NCBI GenBank assembly: GCA_034435835.1
Contig: DAOTWF010000034.1
Location: forward strand, 1-58,381
Direction: 5' to 3'
Source: CALJTV01 sp034435835
Lineage (GTDB): Bacteria; Chloroflexota; Dehalococcoidia; GIF9; UBA5629
DNA length: 58,381 nucleotides
Shown here: positions 42,913 to 50,454 of the stretch, in pieces
Layout of the letters: each line of letters opens with the position of its first letter
How positions within the stretch are numbered: the first letter of the stretch is position 1
Notes under the pieces: generated by a model
What the model was told of the DNA's origin: nothing
The model's input: the letters and a program-made list of their open reading frames with translations, nothing else
Databases searched by the model: none
Program-made: the position numbers and the translations under genes

Positions 42913-44088
42913 TTACCAGCCCTGCGCCAGTATGGCGTTGCAGATGGTGCCACCATCGCCGCCCAGGGTATCGGTCATGCCTATCCTTGCGCCTTCCACC
43001 TGTCTTTCACCGCACTCCCCTCTGAGCTGTTTTACGATCTCATATACCTGTGCCGTGCCGGTGGCGCCGACCGGGTGCCCCTTGGCTTTCAAGCCGCCTG
43101 AAGGGTTGACCGCTATCTTGCCGCCGATCTTCGTCTCACCACGTTCTACCGCCTCACCAGACTTGCCGAAGTCGAAGAACCCCGAGCCCTCCAGGGCGAT
43201 GAGCGTGGCGATGCTGAAGCAGTCGTGCAGTTCGATGACATCTATGTCCTTGGGCGATAGCCCTGCCATGCTGTAAGCCTGCTTGGCGGCAAGCTCCCTG
43301 GCGATAAGGCGGGGTAGATAGTCCTTCTGGCTGGCGAGGTTACCTGAGGATGCCTGTCCCAACCCGATGACGTAGACCGGCTTGTCGGTAAGCTTTTTAG
43401 CCTTCTCCTCGCAGGCGAGAACCACCGCCGAAGCGCCGTCGGAGAAGGGGCAGCAGTCGTAGAGCTGGAGCGGCTGGGCGACCATGATGCTGTTGAATAC
43501 GTCATCCATGGTGATCTCTTTGCGGAACTGTGCCTTGGGGTTGCGTGCCCCGTAGTAGTGGGAGTTTATCGAGACCTGTGCCATTTGTCGCTTCAGCCTC
43601 TCCAGCGGGATGCCATACTTTTGGGCGTAGAGGTGGGCGAGCAGGGCGAAGACTCCCGGGAAGGTAAGCCCGCAGGGGTACTCATAGCGGCTATCGCTGG
43701 CGGCGGCAAAGGACCTGGTTGCCAGAGGAGTGCCCATTTTAGCGGCGGTCTCGGTGCCGCCGACTAGGACGATGTCAAAAGCACCTGAAGCCACCCACAT
43801 CACCGCGTCGCGGAAGGCGGCGCTGGAGGAGGCACAGGCGTTCTCATACCTGTTTGCCGGGACATGGTCTAGCCCCAGGTAATCTGCGGCGAAGGCCTGT
43901 ATCTGCGCCTGCCCCTCCGCGAAGTCGCCGACGAAGTTACCCACGAACAGCGCCTGGACATCTTTAGGCTTGATATTGGACTCGACGATGGCGTCCATGG
44001 CAGCCTCGGCAAACAGCTCCACGGCTGTCTTGGACTGCGCCCCAGTGAACCTGGTCATGCCAACACCGACCACTGCGACCTTCCTCAT
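42913..44088 (-). CDS. thiolase-family acetyl-CoA acetyltransferase
   Basis: This 391-residue enzyme belongs to the archaeal/SCP2-like thiolase group that works with DUF35. The nucleophilic Cys85 sits in YENACASSSAAF, and the C-terminal GGLKAKGHPVGATGTAQ and CFSIATLIALEG regions supply the other active-site residues. It would condense or cleave acyl-CoAs. No other beta-oxidation or mevalonate gene is nearby, so the pathway is open. Confidence 0.9.
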   Translation of the reverse strand: MRKVAVVGVGMTRFTGAQSKTAVELFAEAAMDAIVESNIKPKDVQALFVGNFVGDFAEGQAQIQAFAADYLGLDHVPANRYENACASSSAAFRDAVMWVASGAFDIVLVGGTETAAKMGTPLATRSFAAASDSRYEYPCGLTFPGVFALLAHLYAQKYGIPLERLKRQMAQVSINSHYYGARNPKAQFRKEITMDDVFNSIMVAQPLQLYDCCPFSDGASAVVLACEEKAKKLTDKPVYVIGLGQASSGNLASQKDYLPRLIARELAAKQAYSMAGLSPKDIDVIELHDCFSIATLIALEGSGFFDFGKSGEAVERGETKIGGKIAVNPSGGLKAKGHPVGATGTAQVYEIVKQLRGECGERQVEGARIGMTDTLGGDGGTICNAILAQGW

Positions 44089-44106
44089 ATTTCCCTCCTT
44101 AGAAAG

Positions 44107-44628
44107 TCAGTTTATCAGCTTCGGCTGGCAGCGGCTGCAGAAGGCAGCCTGCTTCCAGTCGGTATCGTCCAGGCAGTTGGAGAAGTGCATCACACATTTT
44201 GGGTCAGGGCAGTGCCCCAAGTTAAGGAGATGTCCCAGCTCGTGTACTGCCTCCTTGGTCGCCCTGTCCAGGAACAGTCCTCTGTCCTCAGGCAGTCCGT
44301 AGAACTCCTGCCGCAGGCGACAGAGCGAGATTACGGCCGTCCCGGAGACAATGTCCGCCTGTCCGAAGACGAAGTTGAGGTGCGGGGCATAGAGGTCGAC
44401 ATCAACGATGCCAAGCACCTTTTCGTCTTTAGGACTGTGTCCCCCTTTCAGCCTATCAGTGATGCTGGCAGCCAGGTACTGTCCGCGGTCGGCGTTATAG
44501 GCTTTTGCCAGGTCAATGGTCAGCGGCACCATTTCCACGGGGCAGCCGAATATATCAGCCAGTCTGAGTCTGAGTTCCGCCATTACACCGTCGTCTATTT
44601 TACCTATGGATATGAGCACTATCTTCAC
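44107..44628 (-). CDS. amzA: archaemetzincin-family zinc protease
   Basis: This 173-residue protein carries the archaemetzincin signature. It has HELGHLLNLGHC (His129, Glu130, His133, His139) followed by Cys140, Cys145, the Met-containing turn CVMHFSN, and Cys164 and Cys167 in FCSRC, which bind a structural zinc. The family is typical of archaea and vertebrates and patchy in bacteria. No signal peptide is seen, so it is probably cytosolic. Its substrate is unknown. Confidence 0.92.
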   Translation of the reverse strand: MKIVLISIGKIDDGVMAELRLRLADIFGCPVEMVPLTIDLAKAYNADRGQYLAASITDRLKGGHSPKDEKVLGIVDVDLYAPHLNFVFGQADIVSGTAVISLCRLRQEFYGLPEDRGLFLDRATKEAVHELGHLLNLGHCPDPKCVMHFSNCLDDTDWKQAAFCSRCQPKLIN

Positions 44629-44633
44629 GCTGC

Positions 44634-45146
44634 CTATTTTAGCCAGTCGAGTATCCGGGCTGCCACCTCATTGCGGTTGTCGCGGGTGAGGTGGAGGACG
44701 GTTACTGCATGGTGGTGCTTTATTTCGTCGGCGAAGGGGTGGGGCTTGAGCATGATGGTACCCAGCACCTTCTTGCCGCTTTCAATCGCCCGGAACACTG
44801 CCTCCCTGAATCGGGGGGAGAACAGTTCCATCTTGCCGATCTCGTCGATGACTATCAGTTCGCTTTCGTCAATAGCCTTTTGCAAAGCGGTGACCGCGGT
44901 ATTTTCCAGGTTGTTGATATCCACGCCGTATTTGCCGATGCGATATGGACTGGTAATGCTGGTATGTGCTAGGATAGCTTCCTTGCCATCGAGGGTGACT
45001 ATCTTGAAGCCCTGTCTGGTGCTGCCGCCTCTCAACTCCTGTGTGTAGAAGCCACCGGTTTTCTTGCTGACTTTGCTTAAGATCTCCTGGATGAGGGTCG
45101 TCTTGCCCACGCCGGGGCTACCGGTGAGCAGGTATGTGGCTGTCAT
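44634..45146 (-). CDS. THEP1-like nucleoside-triphosphatase
   Basis: This 170-residue P-loop protein has Walker A GSPGVGKTT and Walker B LIVIDEIGKMELFSP, the pattern of the THEP1/NTPase_1 family known mainly from archaea and thermophiles, where it hydrolyses NTPs. The role in cells is unclear. Its start overlaps the stop codon of the basic-protein gene (ATGA), and the archaemetzincin gene follows 5 bases later. Confidence 0.92.
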   Translation of the reverse strand: MTATYLLTGSPGVGKTTLIQEILSKVSKKTGGFYTQELRGGSTRQGFKIVTLDGKEAILAHTSITSPYRIGKYGVDINNLENTAVTALQKAIDESELIVIDEIGKMELFSPRFREAVFRAIESGKKVLGTIMLKPHPFADEIKHHHAVTVLHLTRDNRNEVAARILDWLK

Positions 45147-45505
45147 TCACCTGTGGCTTTGGTCTCCGACTTCTTCGGTCTGTCCCGCTTTTTGGTAGCC
45201 TCCGCTTTAGCTTCAGCAGTTGCTTCTGCTACAGCCTCTGCTTTCTTCGGTCTGCCCCGCTTCTTTGGCGCTTCGGCAGGGGGTGTGGCTGCCTTTTCTG
45301 CAACTGCTGCGGTCGCTGCGACTTCGGCCTTTTTCTTTGTGGTACGCCTCCTCGGCGCCGGCTTTTCAGCCACGGCTACGGCAGCCGCTGCCTGAGGTGC
45401 AGCAACGGTCAGCCCCATAGCTAGCGCCATGGCCTTTCTCTTTTCCTTCAGCTTTCTCATCCGCCGGCGGTGCTTCTGCATCGCCACTCTTTTACGTTTG
45501 TTCAT
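45143..45505 (-). CDS. very basic protein: bS22/mS38-like N-terminus with AT-hook-like tail
   Basis: This 120-residue protein is unusual. Residues 3-25 (KRKRVAMQKHRRRMRKLKEK and on) align without gaps to the basic core of bS22/mS38, including the KHR triplet, and to the small gene at 5248-5343. The rest is Ala/Glu/Lys/Pro-rich and low in complexity, with an AT-hook core (KKRGRPKK, 81-88) and a degenerate copy (KKRDRPKK, 105-112). It could bind rRNA, DNA or both. A promoter-like sequence lies 37 bases upstream. The function is unknown. Confidence 0.8.
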   Translation of the reverse strand: MNKRKRVAMQKHRRRMRKLKEKRKAMALAMGLTVAAPQAAAAVAVAEKPAPRRRTTKKKAEVAATAAVAEKAATPPAEAPKKRGRPKKAEAVAEATAEAKAEATKKRDRPKKSETKATGE

Positions 45506-45541
45506 CTTTCACCACCAGAACAGCTTCATCTAGCGCGTAGT

Positions 45542-45570
45542 ATTATGCCCGAAATCACACTGAATTGCAA
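45542..45570 (-). promoter_or_regulatory. promoter of the basic-protein/NTPase/archaemetzincin genes
   Basis: On the - strand TTGCAA (45565-45570), a 17-base spacer and CATAAT (45542-45547) form a fair sigma-70 promoter, with its predicted start about 30 bases upstream of the ATG at 45505. GGTGGTG precedes that ATG as a possible ribosome-binding site. The next upstream gene ends at 45583, so a new transcript here is plausible. Confidence 0.55.
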
Positions 45571-45582
45571 TTCCTGGTCTGG

Positions 45583-46605
45583 CTACAGGGAGAGGCGGCT
45601 GCGGACTCTGACTGAGAGCTCTGAGAGGATTTCTAACGCCCGGACGGCGGCTTCGGGAGAGAGGGAGGCGAGCCCGCAGGAGGGGGTGAGCAGGCTTTGG
45701 GCGGCGACCTGTCGGAAGGGAGTGCCATCTCTGGTGAAGTGTGCTATGGCTTCACCGAGGCGGTCATAGAGGCTGGGCAGGGACTCCTTCGCCAATACCT
45801 CTTCGTCATTGGGCACAATTCCCCAGCCGATACTGCCACCTTTCTCAAGAAAAGCCTTCACCTCCGCGGGATAGCAGGCGAGGGAGTCGGCGTAGTTATA
45901 GGCATCGAAGCTGAGGATGTCTATGGGCGTGCTGAGCAAGAGCGACCAGTCGGTGCTGCCGCAGCAGTGGATACCTTTAAGCCCGTCCAAGCCGCCAAGC
46001 ACTTCTGTGAGCAGTCTGGTGACGGTGTCGCTGGAGAGGGCGACGAAGGCGGTGCCCAGAGAGGTGAGGTAAGGCTCATCGACGAAGATGATGGTGGTCC
46101 TGGCGGCACGACACAAGAACTCCTCCTGCCACCTGGCTTTAAGTCTCAGGAACTTAGCCAGTGCTTCAGCGAGCGTGTCATCGTAGATGATGCCGCGGTT
46201 CTGGGCATTGGTGATGCACAAGCCCATGCTTACGGGACCGGTTATCTGCCCCTTTACTGCTTCAGGACGAGAAAGCAGGGCTGTCAGGGCGTACAGCCCG
46301 GCGGCGTAGTCGCGGCTTATTTCATATGCTTCAAAGTCGTTATCTCTGGCGGTAAGCAAAGTTTCTAGGGCGGCATCAAAGTCCGCAGTCTGCTCTATCC
46401 TGAGCTTGTCTCCGTCCACCACCAGTCCAGGGAAGCCTTCGCTGAACTGGAGGTACATGTTCTCCTTGGGCGAACGCTTGGGGAGCTGGGGCCAGCAGGG
46501 GAGCTGTGGCAGGTATTTGAGCACTGGCCGGCAAGCCTCGGTGGCGTCGGTGTGGGGCATGCTCCCGATGGCGGTGGCAAGGCAGCCGAACTCGATTTTC
46601 GCCAT
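45583..46605 (-). CDS. core-MetE-like cobalamin-dependent or -independent methionine synthase
   Basis: This 340-residue protein matches the C-terminal catalytic barrel of MetE without the N-terminal half. It resembles the core-MetE proteins reported in Dehalococcoides that methylate homocysteine using methylcobalamin. The start TAIGSMPHTDATEA and the metal-site residues His213, Cys215 (GIHCCGSTDW) and Cys310 (TPSCGL) are visible. The genes around it (mtnP, mtnA, metK, ahcY) belong to SAM turnover, which supports a methionine-forming role. Other UroD/MetE-fold methyltransferases are possible. Its ATG overlaps the mtnP stop codon by one base. Confidence 0.78.
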   Translation of the reverse strand: MAKIEFGCLATAIGSMPHTDATEACRPVLKYLPQLPCWPQLPKRSPKENMYLQFSEGFPGLVVDGDKLRIEQTADFDAALETLLTARDNDFEAYEISRDYAAGLYALTALLSRPEAVKGQITGPVSMGLCITNAQNRGIIYDDTLAEALAKFLRLKARWQEEFLCRAARTTIIFVDEPYLTSLGTAFVALSSDTVTRLLTEVLGGLDGLKGIHCCGSTDWSLLLSTPIDILSFDAYNYADSLACYPAEVKAFLEKGGSIGWGIVPNDEEVLAKESLPSLYDRLGEAIAHFTRDGTPFRQVAAQSLLTPSCGLASLSPEAAVRALEILSELSVRVRSRLSL

Positions 46606-47477
46606 TATTTCGTCTTCTTCAGGTACTTATCGAGGATAAGCGCCAGGTTCTTCCTCACCTTCGGCGGTACCAGTTCCGGCGAGGTGATCAGGGCGTCTTT
46701 GAGGGCACTGGTACAGATGCATTCGCGCTTTTCGGGCAGGTGGGTCACCGCCTCTCTGATTATCTTCTTCACAGTCTCGATGCCTTTTGTCAGGTTCGAG
46801 ATGACCATCTCGGCGGTGACCACCTCCACCGTCTCCTTCCAGCAATCGTAATCGGTGACCACAGCGCAGGTGGCGTAGCAGAGCTCTGCCTCTCTGGCGA
46901 GCTTGGCTTCGGGGAGACCGGTCATGTAAATAACATCGGCGCCCCAGGAGCGGTAGAGGTTGGACTCGGCTTTGGTGGAGAACTGTGGCCCTTCCATTAC
47001 TATGGCGGTGCCGCCGTCATGTGCCCTAGCGCCGACCTTTACCGCTGAGTTATACAGGATGCGGCGGAGCACCGGGCAGAACGGTTCGGCGAAGGCAATG
47101 TGCCCCACAATACCGTTGCCGAAGAAGGTATTGGGGCGGAGGTAGGTGCGGTCGATTATCTGGTCGGGGATGACGATGTCCAGCGGCTCTATCTTCTCCT
47201 TCAGGCTGCCCACGGTGGCGACGGAGATAATCCATTCGACCCCCAGCGACTTAAGCGCGTAGATATTGGCTCTGGACGGTAGTTCGGTGGGGCTGATATA
47301 GTGCCCCCTGCCGTGGCGGGGGAGGAAAGCCAGCTTTGCTCCGTTTAGTGTGCCCAGCATGATGGCATCGCTGGGGTGGCCAAATGGCGTCTTCACCCTC
47401 ACCTCCCTGGTTTCGGTGAGTCCTTCCAGCTCATAGAGTCCAGTGCCGCCGATAATACCTATTTTTGCCTCAGCCAT
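46605..47477 (-). CDS. mtnP: S-methyl-5'-thioadenosine phosphorylase
   Basis: MtnP cleaves methylthioadenosine, a by-product of SAM use, to adenine and methylthioribose-1-phosphate. IGIIGGTGLYELEGL, the PRHGRGHYISPTELP motif and the MTGLPEAKLAREAELCY segment are typical of the trimeric PNP/MTAP family. I chose the ATG at 47477 (290 residues), 8 bases from AAGGAGAT; a GTG at 47483 would be too close. A closely related enzyme could prefer methylthioinosine. Confidence 0.92.
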   Translation of the reverse strand: MAEAKIGIIGGTGLYELEGLTETREVRVKTPFGHPSDAIMLGTLNGAKLAFLPRHGRGHYISPTELPSRANIYALKSLGVEWIISVATVGSLKEKIEPLDIVIPDQIIDRTYLRPNTFFGNGIVGHIAFAEPFCPVLRRILYNSAVKVGARAHDGGTAIVMEGPQFSTKAESNLYRSWGADVIYMTGLPEAKLAREAELCYATCAVVTDYDCWKETVEVVTAEMVISNLTKGIETVKKIIREAVTHLPEKRECICTSALKDALITSPELVPPKVRKNLALILDKYLKKTK

Positions 47478-47479
47478 TT

Positions 47480-48517
47480 TCACATCTCCTTGGGTGTAAG
47501 CAGTGCCTTCAAATTTTGGTCAAATGGTTCCCGGGCGATGCCGTTTTCGGTAATTATAGCAGTTATGTACCGGTGGGGTGTGATGTCGAAGGCGGGGCTG
47601 GCAGCGGCAATGCCCTCCGGGGCAATGCGCACGCCGGCGATGTGGGTGACCTCATCAGGGCTGCGCTCTTCGATGTGGATGTCATCGCCTGAGGTGATGG
47701 AGAGGTCGATAGTGGAGGTGGGGGCAGCGACATAGAAGGGGACGCCATGCTCACTTGCCAATACGGCGAGGGTGTAGGTGCCGATTTTGTTGGCGACATC
47801 GCCGTTGGCGGCTATTCTGTCGGCACCGACGATGACGCAGTGAACCTTTCCCTGTTTTATGAAGTGCCCCGCCATCGAGTCGGTGATGAGGGTCACCGGT
47901 ATGTTATACTGCATGAGTTCCCAGGCGGTGAGCCGTGCTCCCTGGAGTAGGGGGCGGGTCTCGGTGGCAATTACCCCGACCTTTTTGCCCGCCACCACCG
48001 CCGCCCTGATTATTCCCAGCGCCGTGCCATAGCCGGCGGTGGCTAAAGGACCGGTGTTGCAGTGGGTGAGCACGGTGGCGCCGTCTTCAATCAGCTCGGT
48101 GCCGAGCTGGCTGAGCCTGAGGGTAGCTGCCTCTTCCTCAGTGTGGATCTGCTTTGCCTCCTCGAGGAGCGTCTGTTTTGCCTCCTGAACGCTGCTGGCT
48201 TTCATTGCTGCCTGTTTCATACGGTCGATGGTGCGGAACAGGTTGACTGCGGTGGGGCGGGAGGTGGCGAAGGCGCTGAAGACTTCATCAAGGCGGGCAT
48301 CAAATTCCGCTTTGATCTCAGTCTTTATTTTCAGCGCGCCGAGGGCGATACCGTATGCAGCAGCAACGCCGATGGCCGGGGCGCCACGCACCTTCATTTC
48401 CTTTATCGCCGAGACCACCTGGCGGTAGTCACGACAGTCCACATAGACCAGCCTGCAGGGCAGACGTGTCTGGTCGATGAGTCTCAGCCTGTCCCCGAGC
48501 CACTCCACCGCCTTCAT
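47480..48517 (-). CDS. mtnA: S-methyl-5-thioribose-1-phosphate isomerase
   Basis: MtnA converts methylthioribose-1-P to methylthioribulose-1-P, the step after MtnP. KVRGAPAIGVAAAYG, LTHCNTGPLATAGYGTALG and VGADRIAANGDVANKIGTY are diagnostic. It has 345 residues. No mtnB, mtnC/D or aldolase gene is in the window, so the rest of the salvage or shunt pathway lies elsewhere or is absent. Its start overlaps the PH-domain gene (ATGA). Confidence 0.95.
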   Translation of the reverse strand: MKAVEWLGDRLRLIDQTRLPCRLVYVDCRDYRQVVSAIKEMKVRGAPAIGVAAAYGIALGALKIKTEIKAEFDARLDEVFSAFATSRPTAVNLFRTIDRMKQAAMKASSVQEAKQTLLEEAKQIHTEEEAATLRLSQLGTELIEDGATVLTHCNTGPLATAGYGTALGIIRAAVVAGKKVGVIATETRPLLQGARLTAWELMQYNIPVTLITDSMAGHFIKQGKVHCVIVGADRIAANGDVANKIGTYTLAVLASEHGVPFYVAAPTSTIDLSITSGDDIHIEERSPDEVTHIAGVRIAPEGIAAASPAFDITPHRYITAIITENGIAREPFDQNLKALLTPKEM

Positions 48518-48972
48518 GCTGGTCTCTTTCCGGCAGCCCGCCAGTGGTCAACCGCCTTGCTCAGGTTTTCGATGAACTCCTCCGGTTTGGAAGGTGTGAT
48601 ATGGACGTTCATCCTGCCGTACCTCACGATCTGGACGGCGTTGCGGTCGTGCATCGAGGTGGCAAAGTTGATGCCTAGGCTGATGCCCTCTGGCTTCCGT
48701 ACCATGTCCACTGTCTCGTAGGGGATATCGAAATGGAAGGGTCCGCCGAGCACTATGCTCAGTCTGTCCTCGAGTACGCAGTATTTCCGCGGGACGATGG
48801 CCCAGAAGATGGCTATCAGCAGTGCTGCGGTGGCGAACAAGCCGACCGCCGAGCGCACGTCGCCGCTAGCCAGACGGTAGGCTGCTATCAGCAGGAAAAA
48901 AATGGGGAGCAGCAGGACGGCTTTAAACCAGACGTCATACCGCGGTGTATCTTCATAAGTAGTCACAGTCAT
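48514..48972 (-). CDS. membrane protein with bacterial PH-like domain
   Basis: This 152-residue protein has two hydrophobic segments (about 17-36 and 43-63), followed by a cytosolic domain of the bacterial PH type (YCVLEDRLSIVLGGPFHFDI, then NVHITPSKPEEFIENLSKAV). Such proteins are common and of unknown function. It begins the run PH-mtnA-mtnP-core-MetE and is linked to mtnA by an ATGA overlap. Confidence 0.75.
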   Translation of the reverse strand: MTVTTYEDTPRYDVWFKAVLLLPIFFLLIAAYRLASGDVRSAVGLFATAALLIAIFWAIVPRKYCVLEDRLSIVLGGPFHFDIPYETVDMVRKPEGISLGINFATSMHDRNAVQIVRYGRMNVHITPSKPEEFIENLSKAVDHWRAAGKRPA

Positions 48973-49471
48973 TATCTTTCAGTGGATCTCCCTGCTCTGG
49001 CGCCATTGCCATTTGCAATACATATTATCCTAAAAGCAGCTTTTATGCCATATGGAGTGTCGCCTGTGCCGGCTTGGACAGATAGTGGGTACTCCGTCAC
49101 CCTCGCCCTATGCTCTACTTAAAGGGGCTGCGGAAAGCGGGACAGCTTAAAAATTCTCCAGCCATGTTCGATGCCAGCGGGATATGGGAGTTCGCCGTAT
49201 TTGCCAATGTCTGGCACACCTCACCCATCGGCACCGTCAAGCTCGTTCTGGCGGGACGAGGTCACGGCACCAAGGCCCGTGACCAGGGAGAGACAGGTGG
49301 CTTATCGGTTGCCCTACCAGGTGGAAAAGCAGAGGGTGGTTAAGCAGGTAAAAAGGTGCCATTCTGGGAGGTGGTGTTCAGTAAGTAGCCGGAACAGGCT
49401 GCCCCGTTTAAAAAGGGGTGGCAAGCCTGCTGTATTTTCGGGTGTGCTTCGCGCCCCGGACAGTTTCCTGA
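48973..49471. other. 499-base intergenic region with two strong inverted repeats
   Basis: No convincing gene was found. GGTCACGG (49260-49267) pairs perfectly with CCGTGACC (49277-49284), and CAGGCT (49395-49400) pairs with AGCCTG (49424-49429) around an inner CCCC/GGGG stem (49402-49405 and 49415-49418). Neither is followed by a T-run on either strand. The region lies upstream of the mtnA operon and downstream of the DUF4349 gene. It may hold a structured leader or a decayed gene. Confidence 0.4.
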
Positions 49472-50314
49472 TTAGCTCTTACCCACCGCCCTGCGCACCC
49501 TTCTGCGCCTGAGCCAGAGGACTATAGCCAGTATCGTGCCCCAGATGGGGGAGAAGACGATGAGCCAGATGACGAGGTCTGCCAGTACTTTGCCCGCGGT
49601 GACGAAACCTCGGACAGCCGATTTTAGCGTCTGCAGGGCGCTCCACTTTTTGCCGCCTATGGGCTGTGCCCGCTGCAGTGTGACCTGGATGAGCGCCATG
49701 TCCGAAGTCCGCTCCAGGTACTGGATGCGCCCCTTGACGCGCTCTATCTCACCGCGCACATTTGTAAGCTCGCGGTACACCTTCAGGGTGTCTTCCACAG
49801 TCTGTGCTTTCTTTAAGAGCTCAAGGTACTGCGCCTCGGTGGCTTCCAGGTTGCGGAGCTGTGCCTTGAGGTCGGTGTATTCCTCGGTGACATCACGGCT
49901 CTCGGTGTTCTCGAAGGGCACCTTCAGTGCCAGCTGGCGCAGCTTGATAAACGCCTCATCGAAGCGGTCGGCAGGCACCCGTATGGATATGTTTCCCCTA
50001 TCAACCTCCTCCCCCTGTCTGCTGGAGGACACTACATAGCCGCCGAGCGACTGTGCCAGCCTGGCGATGTCTTCTAGAGCGGCGGTGATATCATTGACCT
50101 CGAGGGTGATGTACCCTGTTCTGACGATCTTGCGGTCGGTGACACCGGCATCCACGGCGACAACAGCCTTTGATTCTACAGCCTCCCTGCTGGCTCCGGG
50201 CGCCAGCGGCGGTACTATCTGGGATGCCGGTGGTGCCGGTTTGCTGCACGCCGGAAGAAGCACCGCCATGGCAAGGAACGCCGCCACTGCCACGATTGTG
50301 AACGCTTTGCCCAT
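49472..50314 (-). CDS. DUF4349 lipoprotein
   Basis: This 280-residue protein has a lipoprotein signal peptide ending LLPAC (Cys23). A DUF4349 domain follows (about 60-220), with GYITLEVNDITAALEDIARL and a central coiled coil (LKAQLRNLEATEAQYLELLK region), then a C-terminal transmembrane segment (about 245-268) and a basic end. It is therefore anchored outside the membrane at both ends. The function of the family is unknown. GGGAGGA precedes the ATG. Confidence 0.9.
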   Translation of the reverse strand: MGKAFTIVAVAAFLAMAVLLPACSKPAPPASQIVPPLAPGASREAVESKAVVAVDAGVTDRKIVRTGYITLEVNDITAALEDIARLAQSLGGYVVSSSRQGEEVDRGNISIRVPADRFDEAFIKLRQLALKVPFENTESRDVTEEYTDLKAQLRNLEATEAQYLELLKKAQTVEDTLKVYRELTNVRGEIERVKGRIQYLERTSDMALIQVTLQRAQPIGGKKWSALQTLKSAVRGFVTAGKVLADLVIWLIVFSPIWGTILAIVLWLRRRRVRRAVGKS

Positions 50315-50357
50315 CCTTGTCCTCCCTTTTTATCTCTTTTCCTGACTCCGTGGTTAG

Positions 50358-50386
50358 ATCATACGTTGAACGCCGGGCATCTACAA
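50358..50386 (-). promoter_or_regulatory. candidate promoter of the DUF4349 gene
   Basis: On the - strand TTGTAG (50381-50386), a 17-base spacer and TATGAT (50358-50363) lie about 45 bases upstream of the start codon. The -10 box is good and the -35 box is weak. The gap also serves the divergent acyl-CoA synthetase gene. Confidence 0.4.
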
Positions 50387-50454
50387 AAGTTTAGTGCCCC
50401 GTCATTGAGGTCATGGAAGTATTCTGCTATCCTTGTGGGTGCAGAAGGAGTGCC

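Noticed and set aside
49110..49512. Two overlapping + strand open frames in the 49-kb gap
   Set aside because: They overlap each other in different frames, have no ribosome-binding site or family match, and one runs into the DUF4349 gene. They may be shadows or decayed DNA.
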